A model generated the notes under the pieces. It did not search any database. It saw nothing but the letters and a program-made list of their open reading frames with translations, and had not been told where the DNA came from. Positions 23,196-33,880 of a stretch of 64,000 nt of DNA are shown here, one piece after another; position 1 is the first letter of the stretch; the number at the start of each line of letters is the position of its first letter. The stretch is from Euwallacea fornicatus. Lineage: Eukaryota; Arthropoda; Insecta; Coleoptera; Curculionidae. The stretch spans positions 1,116,001 to 1,180,000 of the forward strand of contig NC_089572.1 in the NCBI RefSeq assembly GCF_040115645.1, given 5' to 3'. A program made the position numbers and the translations under genes.

Positions 23196-26145
23196 ACACG
23201 AAAATCGTTGTTGACCACAGCGAATAAACATATTGAGAAACAAATACCATATCTATGTGAAATTTTCAGCCAGCCTTGGCCAAAGCCATGTCGCCCGAAA
23301 CGTCACTGAATGTCCAGATAACGCCCAAAGGGCTGTGGCCGTATCATTGATATCTTAATGTTCAGTAATTAAGGAAGCTCGTTTAAAAGATGTAGCTCGT
23401 TTATCTCCGATTCAGTTTAAATCTAACTGTATGGTCGACCTTCCCGTACTATTGTTTTCGAGCGAAAAATTCCCATTATTATCATTTCGGCTTCTTGGGC
23501 CGTGTTGAACACAATTCGGAATAGTGATAGTTGGTGCGCGTAGGAGTCACATAGTGATGGGAATAAAGTTTGGCTGGTTCTGGCAGAGAGGATCGTATTC
23601 GGTTCGCAAGGTAAAGATGTTTCTGGTTTACACGTTTTGAGTGCTCTTTAACGTTGGTAATTTATCATTTCGATTTATTTTAAGCGGTTTTAAATGTCCA
23701 TAAAGGAGTAACGCTGGTTTAATGTGTGTTAAATTGTCTAGTTATTATGCAATTGTCCTGATGGCATTTATGATTTATGACACCAGAGAACAGAAGTTTT
23801 TCAATAAGCCTCTCGTTTCTGCATTAAGGACCGTCATTTTTAAGAATATTCGAATCGTGGTGGTTCAGGCCGAACCGTCGATGAGCTGCCAATTTGAACA
23901 ACTCGCACGCCAATTTCTATAGAAACACTAAATCTGAACCGTCCACTCGACAGGTTCTTGGTGCGGCGTGGCTCGGGGTAAAGTTAACCAACCCTCGATA
24001 ACTCGACCCTTAGCGAATCGAAGCTTTTCCCCTCAGGCGGCAACAGGTGAAATCTGCATTTCTGTGCAGCAACCTTACTACCGATCCGCTCTGTGTTCCC
24101 CGTTTTGTGTCCACCCTGTTCGGGGTCCGAATTTCGATCGTGGACACGGCTAATATAGTGCCTCTTTCGCGATAGCCCGAATATGAATATTTTACATTTT
24201 CATCTGTGCTGGTCGCTGATTTAACTTGTTGTCTGCGTGCACCATGTCGATCTCTTCTAGAATGTTCTGGTTTATCTTTGTCGGCATCAACGCATCATCA
24301 TCGATGAACTCATCGTGGATTGTCGCGAGTAACTCACGTATGAAACTTCTTTTGCGTCACTTCTCCACATCTTCTCATACGAATTTCTGTCCCTTAAAGC
24401 AGAAGCTATTGCGCACAGATCCAATCTGAATACCTCTGCACCTGATGGCTGTGCTCAACCGAGGGCACCGCATTCTTGCCCACACTTCTCGGCATGATTT
24501 TTACACCTTTCGCATATTTCTAAACACGCGAATTTGTTGTTTGATAAGACTTGCCCAAATATCTCGTTTATTACTCACGTAAGAATTTTTTATCGTCGCA
24601 TTTATTGCTCCACGAGGATTTCCAGAGATGAACTCGCGTAAGTAATAAATCGGCGAAGGGCGGGCCGAATTCCAGTGGGTGACGAGCCTCGGCAGCCATC
24701 CTTCCAGTTGAAATTTTAAGAGTAACGTTCTGAAGCACTGTAGACCATCGCCAGACCTCAGTGGTAAACTGCAAGATCGACTTTTCGCAGTTCCGATGTA
24801 AAAAAGTGATATTTGTAGAATATTGATTAGCGAAAGTAATGTGCTTGACTTAAGTTTCATACTCATTTGTCATTCACGTTTCAGTTCCAGTGATTGTGTT
24901 ACCGGAGCCGATCTCACAACTCATTATAACAATAAGTAAAAGCACGAAGCAAATAGAATGGGACGAATACAATCTATATCGATATCGAGATAATTAAAGA
25001 TATCGATATGGATTTATATAATTCGCGGCCCGTTATATGTTTAGATGGATGCATAGATAACTTTCACTGCTTTGGTTTTGTTTTCCAAATCGTTATACCG
25101 CAATTATGGTAATTACAACGTGTATAGTGAAAGAAATGCTTGAATGAGTGATGAATTCTTCTATATCGGTTACATAAAAAGCCAACATCCTCTACCGTTG
25201 CGAAAAAGTGAGAGGTGAACAACCACATATCTCAATATTAAATAACCAACAATAATAATGTCTTATGGAAATTGTGAAAAAATGGCTTAAAAACAATTCC
25301 GGCAGATTCACTCAATGCGAATGACGGCCATTATCCCAAGAGGACGTGATCCCCATTTTTATCGTTTTACTTTCAAGTCGAACTGACGAAGGCATCCCGC
25401 AACCCAAGTCCATAAATCGACATTATTTTACCATCATCTGGACGACTTTTTACCCACGAATAAAGCCGACTTCCGATATTTTGATTTATTGATTTATATC
25501 GGCTTATGTATTATGGATTTTTGCCTAAGATGTTGTTACGTTGAAAATGTCGACTGGCTGCGGTGAAAGGCTGCAGGTTTCTTCAGTTTTTGCATTAACA
25601 ATTATTTATTTATATCTCTAAAGTAGGACTTCCTGCAAAGGTCGCCCGAGCGCGTCCTGCTTCGGCTTAAACTGTCCAATGCTAGAGCACCGATGGAAAC
25701 CAGACGCTACAAGCTATGTATCCGAATTAGCATAATCTAATTAATATCTAAGCATTTCGGCAACACCCATTTAAGAATCAAATTGACGGAACCTTACGCA
25801 ATGCACCGTAGCAGGCGATATTCAAATTCTACAAGCTCATTTGTCAGAACCTTAACCTTAAGGCTCAAACCTCACGGTTCGCATTTTAATATGATGGATC
25901 GATTACATTCTTTATTCGTAGCAGCACAAAGGCTCATGTTTATTAAACGGGGATGGGTCAGATTGGTTTATAATGGAAAATTATGACCGTCCCATTTTAA
26001 TATTCCTCATCTCGAGTGTTGTTTCATTTTTGTTTTATAGAGGCAATAATTAGTGTGAAGGTTCCAAAAGGCGGCTTTTGCAGGCGCGTTAGAGAGAGGC
26101 TTCGATGCATACGTTATTCATTCGCATATTGCGTGAACTCACCGT
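23196..26145. other. No gene confirmed; holds the DRE pair
   Basis: Short frames only. A minus-strand stretch at about 24370-24200 (ELLATIHDEFIDDDALMPTK) reads smoothly between stops but has no recognised family. Confidence 0.5.
24972..25013. promoter_or_regulatory. Inverted pair of DRE-like TATCGATA sites
   Basis: ATCTATATCGATATC (24972-24986) and GATATCGATATGGAT (24999-25013) are inverted copies with one mismatch in 15 bp, separated by 12 bp. Each contains TATCGATA, the DREF/BEAF-32 recognition core in Drosophila, found at housekeeping promoters and boundaries. No adjacent gene start is recognised, so function is inference. Confidence 0.4.
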
Positions 26146-26772
26146 CATATGAAATGCACCACCCAGCTGCAACAATAATAATCATTATTGTTGTAACTTA
26201 ATTGTTACTAAGTTTTGTGATATTGGCGAGATAATGCCTCACAACAGAGCATCAAATCATCAGAGTTTCGGCTAGAAAACACGATTTATTAATTACAATG
26301 CAATAACGAGTGCCAGGGCCTCGTCCAACAATGCGGGCATGTACCCCTCGCGGCATGGTTCGCGACAAATGGTCATCATCCTCCTGAAGTATTTCATTCC
26401 GCGCTACTTCAAGGTGGTGTCGCAGGTCACCCAAATAGCTTAAAGGCCTCGGCGAATTTCGAAAACGGCGACTCATCATGTCTCGAAGACGTTCAATAGG
26501 TGATAGGTCCGGTGACACTGCGGGCCAAGGTAACCTCCGAGTTATGTCGGCAGTATGCGGCCTTGCATTATCCTGTTGGGAAGTCCCATTCAGTAAACTC
26601 TGCATGAAGGGTACGTGAAGGGGTACGAAAGATAAAAAGTATTCAAAAACGATGATAAAACCATTGCGTTCTGTCTTTTTCGCTGAAACTAATTTGAAAC
26701 TGTTATGAAGCATCGTTTTGTCAACGTCAATGACTTAATTTTATTATTGCTGGGTGGTGCGTTTCACACGAA
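26146..26772 (-). mobile_element. Internally deleted Tc1-like element
   Basis: Ends are inverted copies: 26146-26178 (CATATGAAATGCACCACCCAGCTGCAACAATAAT) and 26772-26743 (CGATTTCGTGTGAAACGCACCACCCAGCAATAAT as reverse complement). Between them the minus strand encodes a transposase C-terminal part: SQQDNARPHTADITRRLPWP, then SPDLSPIERLRDMMSRRFRN. The second Asp and the Glu of the DDE triad are present, but the N-terminal domains and first Asp are missing. It ends 12 bp before the next Tc1 element. Confidence 0.75.
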
Positions 26773-26957
26773 ATCGAGTATATGTACAGTGACGGACAAA
26801 AGTATTGGCACACTTTGGTAATATAAATAATTAAATAGTTTTTCTGATTCACAAGCAACTTGTTTACTATTTTTTTTATATTTGCTATGAATTCTTTACC
26901 TGTAGGGACGAGCAAAGTTAAAAATATTTCCAGTTTGTTAGTTTTTTTCTTAAAATA

Positions 26958-27987
26958 ATGGGACGCAAAGGTGAAGAAACGTCTGTCAGTGAAAGAAAAA
27001 TTATTGTAAACCTACGAAGAGATGGTAAATCTTACTCAGATATAGCAACTATAGTAAAGAGAAGCCGTTACACTGTTAGAAATATTTTAAAAGGATTTGA
27101 AACTAGCAATGATTTTTTGAATAAACCCAGAAGTGGCCGCCCGGAAAAGTTGTCTGCGCGGGGAGAAAGAAAAGTGGTCAACAAAATTAGACTTAATCCT
27201 AGAACCAGAGCATCTGAAGTTGCTTCCATTTTAAGAGTAGAGAATGGAAAAGATGTTAGCAGTGAAACAGTCCGCAGGACCCTTCATCGTGCTGGATATA
27301 GAGCTAGAGTAGCCAGAAAGGAGCTCTATATTAGCAAAGCAAATAAGAAAAAAAGACTAAATTTTGCCAAAAAGTACATTGACCGGGACAACCAATTTCG
27401 GGACAACATATTATTTTCAGACGAGTCAACATCCAACATCTTTCAGTCCGATGGTAAAGTGTGTGCATGGAGAAAGCCCAACACAGAACTTGAACAACAA
27501 AATCTACATAAGACAGTCAAACATGGAGGTGGTAGTGTGTTGGTATGGGGATGTGTGGCTTCGAGGGGTGTTGGAAAACTTATCTTTATTGATAATGTGA
27601 TGGATAAGACCGTGTATTTAAATATCCTTAAAAATAATTTAAAGCAGAGTGCTGAAAAACTTCGATTGGATCGCGGATTCTATTTCCAACAGAACAATGA
27701 TCCAAAGCATACGGCTTATATCGTGAAACAATGGATCGCATTTAATGTTCCCCACCCTTTAAATATCCCTCCACAGTCACCAGATCTCAATCCAATTGGA
27801 CATGTTTGGAACGAATTAGAAAAACGAATAAGGAAACATCATATTTCAAGCAAACTAGAGCTGAAAGAAATTTTACAAAGAGAATGGGAAGATCTAGAAC
27901 CAAATTTTACTCAAAATTTAGTATAGTCGATGCCTAGAAGATCAGCTGAAGTAATGAGAAGAAAAGGTCTTCATACAAAGTATTAGT
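26958..27987 (+). pseudogene. Tc1-like transposase, full length but catalytically broken
   Basis: Open from ATG 26958 to an in-frame TAG at 27924-27926 (322 aa). The conserved reading then continues for another 19 codons (SMPRRSAEVMRRKGLH) to TAG at 27985-27987. Residues about 10-60 and 70-115 form the two helix-turn-helix domains, joined by the GRP-type motif SGRPEKL. In the DDE domain the first Asp is present (FSDES, D155), but the second is Asn (QQNND, N246 for the usual QQDND) and the third is Gly (LNPIGHVW, G281 for Glu). The 246-281 spacing is that of a DD34E enzyme. Loss of two catalytic residues and an early stop mean no activity is expected. Confidence 0.9.
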
Positions 27988-28058
27988 GTTTAGTTAGTTA
28001 GATATATTACCTAAGTGTGCCAATACTTTTGTCCACGGATTTCCATGCTTAGTTTATA

Positions 28059-28839
28059 TACAGGGTGTTTCCTAACTACGTGTAAAAAATTTAAAGGCGT
28101 AATCGTGGACTGATTTTGAGTCAAAAATGTCTAATAAACATATGTCCGCAAAATCCTTGTTTCCGAGATACAGGGTGTGGAAATGTGACAAGAAAAGGAG
28201 ATTTCATTTCCAAAATGACTAAATTTGGGTGTTTGAATTTTAGAAAAGGCAATTCCGGGGGTTCCGGGGTTTTCTTCAATACGTCTTAAGATTTCTTCCT
28301 CCACTTATGGTGTTTGACGTGTTATTGGCTTTCCTCCTGGAGTTTTCATAAGAGATCCTGTATCGCAAAGACGTTGAAAGAGGTTTTTAAAGGTTTGGTG
28401 GTTGGGAGCTAAGGTGGTTTGGAAACCTTTCCATGTAAATGCGCCTCGTTGCCAAACACTCACAATCAGCAAGACCATAAACAAGAACCATATTGGCCAT
28501 TTCTTGATTAGTGTAATTAGGCATTTGAAAAATTTTCAAAACTGAGGTATAATCTGATTTTTGAGACACAGAACTAAATTCTTTCACTTTAGAGAGTAAA
28601 ACACCAAAATAACACTGACTATCTTGTTTATAGTAGTAAAAGTAGCAAAAAAAACTAACAATAAACAAGTTAGTAAATACCACCAAACCTGTAAAACCTT
28701 TTTCAACGTCTTTCAGTCAACACCCTGTATCTTGGAAACGAGGCATTTGCGGACATACGTTTATCAGACATTTTTGACTCAAAATCAGTCGAGGATTACG
28801 CCTTTAAATTTTTTACACGTAGGTAGGAAACACCCTGTA
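28059..28839 (-). mobile_element. Long-TIR element with DUF4817-type transposase N-terminus
   Basis: Arms 28059-28180 and 28720-28839 are inverted copies of about 120 bp (CTACGTGTAAAAAATTTAAA, GACTGATTTTGAGTCAAAAA, CATATGTCCGCAAA). In each arm CAGGGTG occurs at the outer end and again exactly 110 bp inward (28059/28169; 28839/28729). TA flanks both ends. The spacer encodes on the minus strand NYTNQEMANMVLVYGLADCE, then RIYMERFPNH, the DUF4817 helix-turn-helix found at the start of one insect transposase group, followed by LCDTGSLM. The rest of the transposase is missing, so it is a deletion derivative nested in the Tc1 element 26785-29020. Confidence 0.8.
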
Positions 28840-29020
28840 TTTGCAATGTAACCATTTGTTAGAAAAATAATATAATGTTAAATCTAGGAGTAGTTAGTAC
28901 CTTAAGATGTGAGGTTTGAAATAAATTAGTTTTCATTGGATTTGTTATTTGCTAATGTACCAGAATCAGTCATTTTATATTGGAACTTCTGGCGTGCCAA
29001 TACTTTTGTCCCTCACTGTA

Positions 29021-31599
29021 TGTGCTACAGGTTGACGGCCTTACTTTACATTACTAATTTCTTTATTACCGCATTATCATACACACTTGTCGAGAGGTTT
29101 TACATAAGGACCATTCTCCCATGACTTACATGGCTTTTCCATTTTTTCAGCGGCAAGATTGTAAAAATTTTAACTACCTAAGGACCGCCTTATTAATGTG
29201 CCGTTAACGCTAACTAGAAGCTGATTTCCATAGTGCAAAAATTCTAAATAAACGGCTGTCTCGTAGATTGGTTGGCTATTCTAATTAACAAGTCAATTGA
29301 GAGTTTACCAGTAAAAAGATCCATTCGGTTATAGTGATGCGGCAGTCCAAAAACTCGTACAAGTAACCGCTTCGCAGCCCACGGTAGAGAATTATGAAAT
29401 AATAAATAAGATTTTTCTTTGAATAACAGCAACGCAGTTACTCGCCGGGCCCCCTCCTATCTCTTTTTTTCCTCATTCCTGAACAACCCGTTTCCTCACT
29501 AAAAAGAATTGTTTTTGCATTGCTCGTAGAAGCGACAACTCTTCGACGTGTTCTAACGTCGCAAAATTCTCGGCTCCAGGTAAGCTTATATTCGGACGAG
29601 AATGCCCGTTGCTTCGCCAACGATTCTTTTCTCCTTAGTTTGTTTTTTTATCCTTAAATGTGTCCGGTCAGCTCGCCTGGCGGCAACAGCAGTTGTGTAA
29701 CCGTCTGTGCTGTCCTACGGTCATCTGGCCTTCGTCCCATCTTTCGTCTCCTCACGTACGTATATGATCTTGTCCAAAAACGTGATGGACAAGTGGAACC
29801 CACATTGACTCAGTGAAAACGGACCCTGTAGAACCGTCCATACCCCTTGGGACACCATCATTTTTGTTCATTTTTTTCTGTGCGCAGTTATACGGCAAGT
29901 TTTAGGGTTTTTTGTGCAATAAATCAGTTTCATGAATGAAACTGATAAAAAAGAAATTCATTGTACAAAATAAAATTATTTAATTTGGGTTATGCGGGTG
30001 CGAAACTCACCGAGGTAACCAAGGTAAACCCAGAGTTAGAAGGTTCTCGTAGCACGTGAAGATGCAAATGCGCGTGGAAGAAAAAATTATTTGAAACATT
30101 GTCGTTTGGACAATTCGGAGGTTTCGATTGCTCAGTTGAGAGTTAGAAGTAGATGAAATTGCCCCCGAAAGGAAAAGTTTAACGAAATAACATGAAAATA
30201 TTAGTAAACTGTGATGGGAGACTGCTAAAATGGAAAGCGTCCATAGACATTTCTTAAAGGAAATAAATGCCGCCCTTTCACAGATAATGATCAGTCGAAT
30301 GAACTCTAATCTAAATTATATCTGCGACTAGACAATGCGTACTGCTGCTGGTTCAGTACGCAGAACTACAGTCGTTTGTCGTGTTCGTTTCGCAACTTTC
30401 ACTAAAATTACACCATTATAGTGAGTTTATTATTAGACACCATTGCTTTCCTCGCGGTAACGATATAGAGACCTGATGATCTTTACTTGGAACTTATTAG
30501 TTCCGTCACGAGATATTCCACTCATTTACCAAATAGCGCTCGTCTCCACGTCCAGGGAAGATCGAAGAACCTTTCGAGCAGAATTTTTGTTCAGATCTAT
30601 TTGCCGTCACTTCCTCTCCTCCTTCAAGAAACCGATTTCCATAGTTCGAGCGGCGCAGGGCTCACGCTCCCAAGGTATATTCGTCATGCATAGAATCGGA
30701 ACCTCCCAGTAATTAATTTTGCTGCACACACCATCCCCACCTTCGACAGTTTTCTCTAGACCTTGCCGTGAGAACAACGTTTTCAGGTTGATTTTCCTCT
30801 GTTCCTTTCTTGCATTTTCTCCCATGTTATTTCCGCCGCTCTATCGAGTACCGGAAAAAATCGACTAAAACGGCAAATTTAATAACATGTCACGAAATTT
30901 AAGCGAGATAAGACACTCGGACCGTAAAGATCCCAATCAGATCCCGTAACACGGGATGCCGAAAAATAAAATTGATCTGGTCAAGATATGGGCCCGAATT
31001 GCCCCCCCAAAAACGAGCAAAAAACCTTTCTCGGGTATCTCGGCCCATCGCATCGGGATATATTAGTTTTGAAAGTCATTTCGGCGTGAAAATTCAAGAG
31101 AAAGGAGGCGTCGAAGGAATTTAAACTTGAAAAAGCCGAAATTTTCGGACCGAGGCTAAGTGATCGATAAAGATCGAGATGATGCATGTACGTGGATATT
31201 TTTGAATGGTTCTTTTGAGTTCCCCTCGTATAATAACCTAAATCGTCATTCAGTGTGTGCGTCCCCTAAAGGTCAATTACGTCTTCTGATGGTTATATAT
31301 TACTTATTTCGCAACGGTACGGCTCGGTACTAAGTATGTTCATGTACGGAGTACGAGCCTCTCCCTGTTAGCACACATTCCAAGTCTCGTTTTATACAAT
31401 GTAACGTGCAAGGCTTATTATTATATCCGTGAAAATGATGGCGATTTATTATATTTAGGTTGAAAATGTTACACGCTCAGGAAAAGCACTTTTTAAGTAC
31501 GATTGATTGTTTTATGAACGCACATTTTCGTGTAATCATTTTATCTTCATTTTGCCATAACTCTTTTCGTTTTCAAAGGTGTCGGTGAGCCACAAAGTT
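29021..31599. other. No gene recognised
   Basis: A good donor-like CAGGTAAGC at 29578-29586 ends a short open stretch, which could be a 5' non-coding exon of some gene, but nothing else supports it. Confidence 0.5.
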
Positions 31600-32211
31600 C
31601 TCCAGGACTTCGCCACAAGCCTTTTGAAAATTTAAACCGAGTTCCCGCGACTGTCAAATTTTGACATTTACCGGCGCAACTTCCGTTTTGTTAATGGGAC
31701 ATCCTGTACATTTTCTCATTTGCGTATTCCAGGGAAAATTCTCAACATATCTGACGTAATACTTAGCATTTCCGTCTCCGAGCTTCAGCTTAGCATGGCA
31801 GCTTAAAAATTGAAAATAGTTTTCATTAAAACGGCTTCTAACTCAAACGGCCTTATTAGAGTTAGCCATTTGCCTCGGATAAGTAATAATATTAAAGTTC
31901 GGTATTAAGATGGTTTTTCTCTACAATATTAAAAACTTATTCTTCTGCTGCGCCTTCATTAGGTAACTAATGAAAATAATTATCAACATTTTTAAAACAA
32001 ATAACAATGAATTACCTGTCACCATTTGCTAAGAGAATTTTTGAACGTGACCACCCTGTTGCTCGACGCATTTTTTATAAGTTTTAATACTACGTCTCAG
32101 GGAATTAATGAGTGTTTCTGCCTTCTGTCTTAATGCCTGGACAACATTTATTCTTCTCAATCTTAATTCTTGAAAGTCATTGCACGAGTTTTGTAAACTT
32201 TACTTTTCACA

Positions 32212-33585
32212 TACAGTAGGGATCAAAAGTTTGGAAACCATTTTCTAAAAACTAAAATACCAAGTAATAATCATTTTAAAAATAAAAAATATAAATATTT
32301 TGTGGTATATCCCTTGGCTTTAATCACGCCTAAGCATCGTTTATGCACTGATCCCACGAGCGTTTGACAAACACTTACAGGAATTGCCTTCCATTCCCTT
32401 CGAAAAATTGCAAATAATTCTGCACTATTAAATATGTCAGAATTACGAATTCTCCTCCCCAATTCATGCCAAAGGTGTTCAATTGGGTTAAGGTCAGGTG
32501 ATTGAGAAGGCCATTTTGAAATATGCGCAAATTTTTTTTCTAACCAATTTTTCACCAAACGCAAAGCATGTTTTGGATCATTGTCGTGTTGAAAGATCCA
32601 TTGTAGGGGCATTTCCCATTCTGCAAATGGAAGCATATGATTTTCCAATATTTCTCTATATTTAAACCGGTCCATAATGGTATCAATAGCCACTAGAGGG
32701 CCCACACCAGATGAAGAAAGGCAACCCCAAACTAGGACATTACTGCCACCATGTTTGACGGTAGGTATTTGATTTTTTTTCAAATCTCTTCCCTGCTAGT
32801 CGTCGAACATACTGTATTCCATCACTTCCGAAGAGTTGGAATTTACTTTCATCACTGAACAACTCAGTACCCCATTTTGCGACTGTCAAATCTAAATGGT
32901 CTTTTGCAAACTGTAAACGGGCTTTACGATTTTTGTCGGATATAAGTGGTTTCTTTGCAGGTCTTCGTCCAAATAATCTAAGTTTATTTAGTGTCCTTTT
33001 TCCAGTTGTCACTGACACTACGATGTTATATTTTGTGGATAATTCCTTATTAATATCAACAGCGGTCGATCTAGGATTTCCATTTGACAACTTTTTGACA
33101 ATGGCTTCTGCTTTTGCTGTGAGCTTTTTAGGTCTTCCAGTTCTACTCCTATTAGCGGTGGTATTATCATTGCGGTACCTCTTCAAAATCTTGGAAACTC
33201 TGCCTTTTGGTACTTGTAAATTTCTTGAAATGTCGATTTGTCGCTGACCACTTACATATAACTCCACTAATTTATTTTTCAAATCACTCGGAAAGCATTT
33301 AGTTTTAGGCATATTGCTGAACTGATCGGAATTAATTTGCGATATTAACCCAATATAATCGAGCAATACTCTGTTTTTGAATGCAGTTTCCAAACTTTTG
33401 TCCGTCGACAAACTGCAGATGTTCAATAACAACATTCTTTAGAGCCATAAACAATTTTTTTCTTATTGGTAGTTAAGAACGTGATTTTAAGCTTATCAGT
33501 ATTCTAACAAAAGCAAAATTGCCCTTAAAAATTTTGAAATAATTCAAAATTGAAAAAGTTTCAAAACTTTTGGTTGCTACTGTAT
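32212..33585 (-). mobile_element. Tc1-like transposon, nearly intact
   Basis: Left end 32213 TACAGTAGGGATCAAAAGTT-TGGAAACC pairs with the right end (reverse complement TACAGTAGCAACCAAAAGTT-TTGAAAC). Length is about 1.37 kb, usual for Tc1. The only coding region is a minus-strand transposase with a single frame break. It lies within a foldback element and so is younger than that element. Confidence 0.85.
32271..33312 (-). pseudogene. Tc1-like transposase with one frameshift
   Basis: The likely start is the ATG at 33312 (MPKTKCFPSDLKNKLVELYV); the open frame begins further upstream, but the TIR side is non-coding. Two helix-turn-helix domains are joined by RTGRPKKLT. The frame breaks at an A8 run (32772-32779): upstream reads GKRFEKKS, downstream resumes as KKNQIPTVKHGG, which a seven-A run would join. 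The DDE triad is complete: FSDES, FQHDNDPKH, LNPIEHLW. Stop at 32271. Apart from one homopolymer base, it looks like a working enzyme, so either a recent slip or an assembly error is possible. Confidence 0.88.
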
Positions 33586-33880
33586 ATCCAAAAGAAAAAT
33601 CCAAAATCGTTAACTTTTAATTTTAATTTTAAATTAATATTTAATTTTAGTTTTAATTAAAAACCGTTTAAATTGGGAGCTGTGCGCATAATGCGAAAAC
33701 TGTTTTCAATTTCTAAAACGGTAAGAGGTAGACGTACTAAGTGCCATATAAAATATCATTACAATTCGAAGATGGGAAAATGTAAAGGACGTCCCGTTTA
33801 AAAAGGCCGCGCCGATAAATGTCAAAATTTGACAGTTATGGACATTTCTTCAAAATTTACAGAAAAGTTGTGAAGAGCTA

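Larger units (their letters stand above)
26785..29020 (+). mobile_element. Tc1-like transposon carrying a nested element
   Basis: Left end 26785 TACAGTGACGGACAAAAGTA-TTGGCAC pairs with right end 29020 (reverse complement TACAGTGAGGGACAAAAGTA-TTGGCAC), one mismatch in 27 bp, both with TA. A further copy of the TIR core (GTGCCAATACTTTTGTCC) lies internally at 28013-28034, so the right side has two such repeats, as in IR/DR-type Tc1 elements. A separate element (28059-28839) has inserted between these two repeats. The transposase ORF occupies 26958-27987. Confidence 0.85.
31600..33880. mobile_element. Foldback element split by a Tc1 insertion
   Basis: Inverted arms: about 31608-31860 and 33880-33650 share GACTGTCAAATTTTGACATT, TACCGGCGC/TATCGGCGC, GGGACATCCTGTACATTTTC against GGGACGTCCTTTACATTTTC, and AAATTGAAAATAGTTTTC. 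The spacer has a minus-strand transposase tail (32175-32030: LRLRRINVVQ, RSIKTYKKCVEQQGGHVQKF). A complete Tc1-like element (32212-33585) has inserted between the tail and the right arm. Confidence 0.65.

Noticed and set aside
32760..32790. Programmed frameshift in the Tc1 transposase
   Set aside because: Tc1 enzymes are made from one frame; an A8 run is a common slip or sequencing error site, so a simple indel is more likely.
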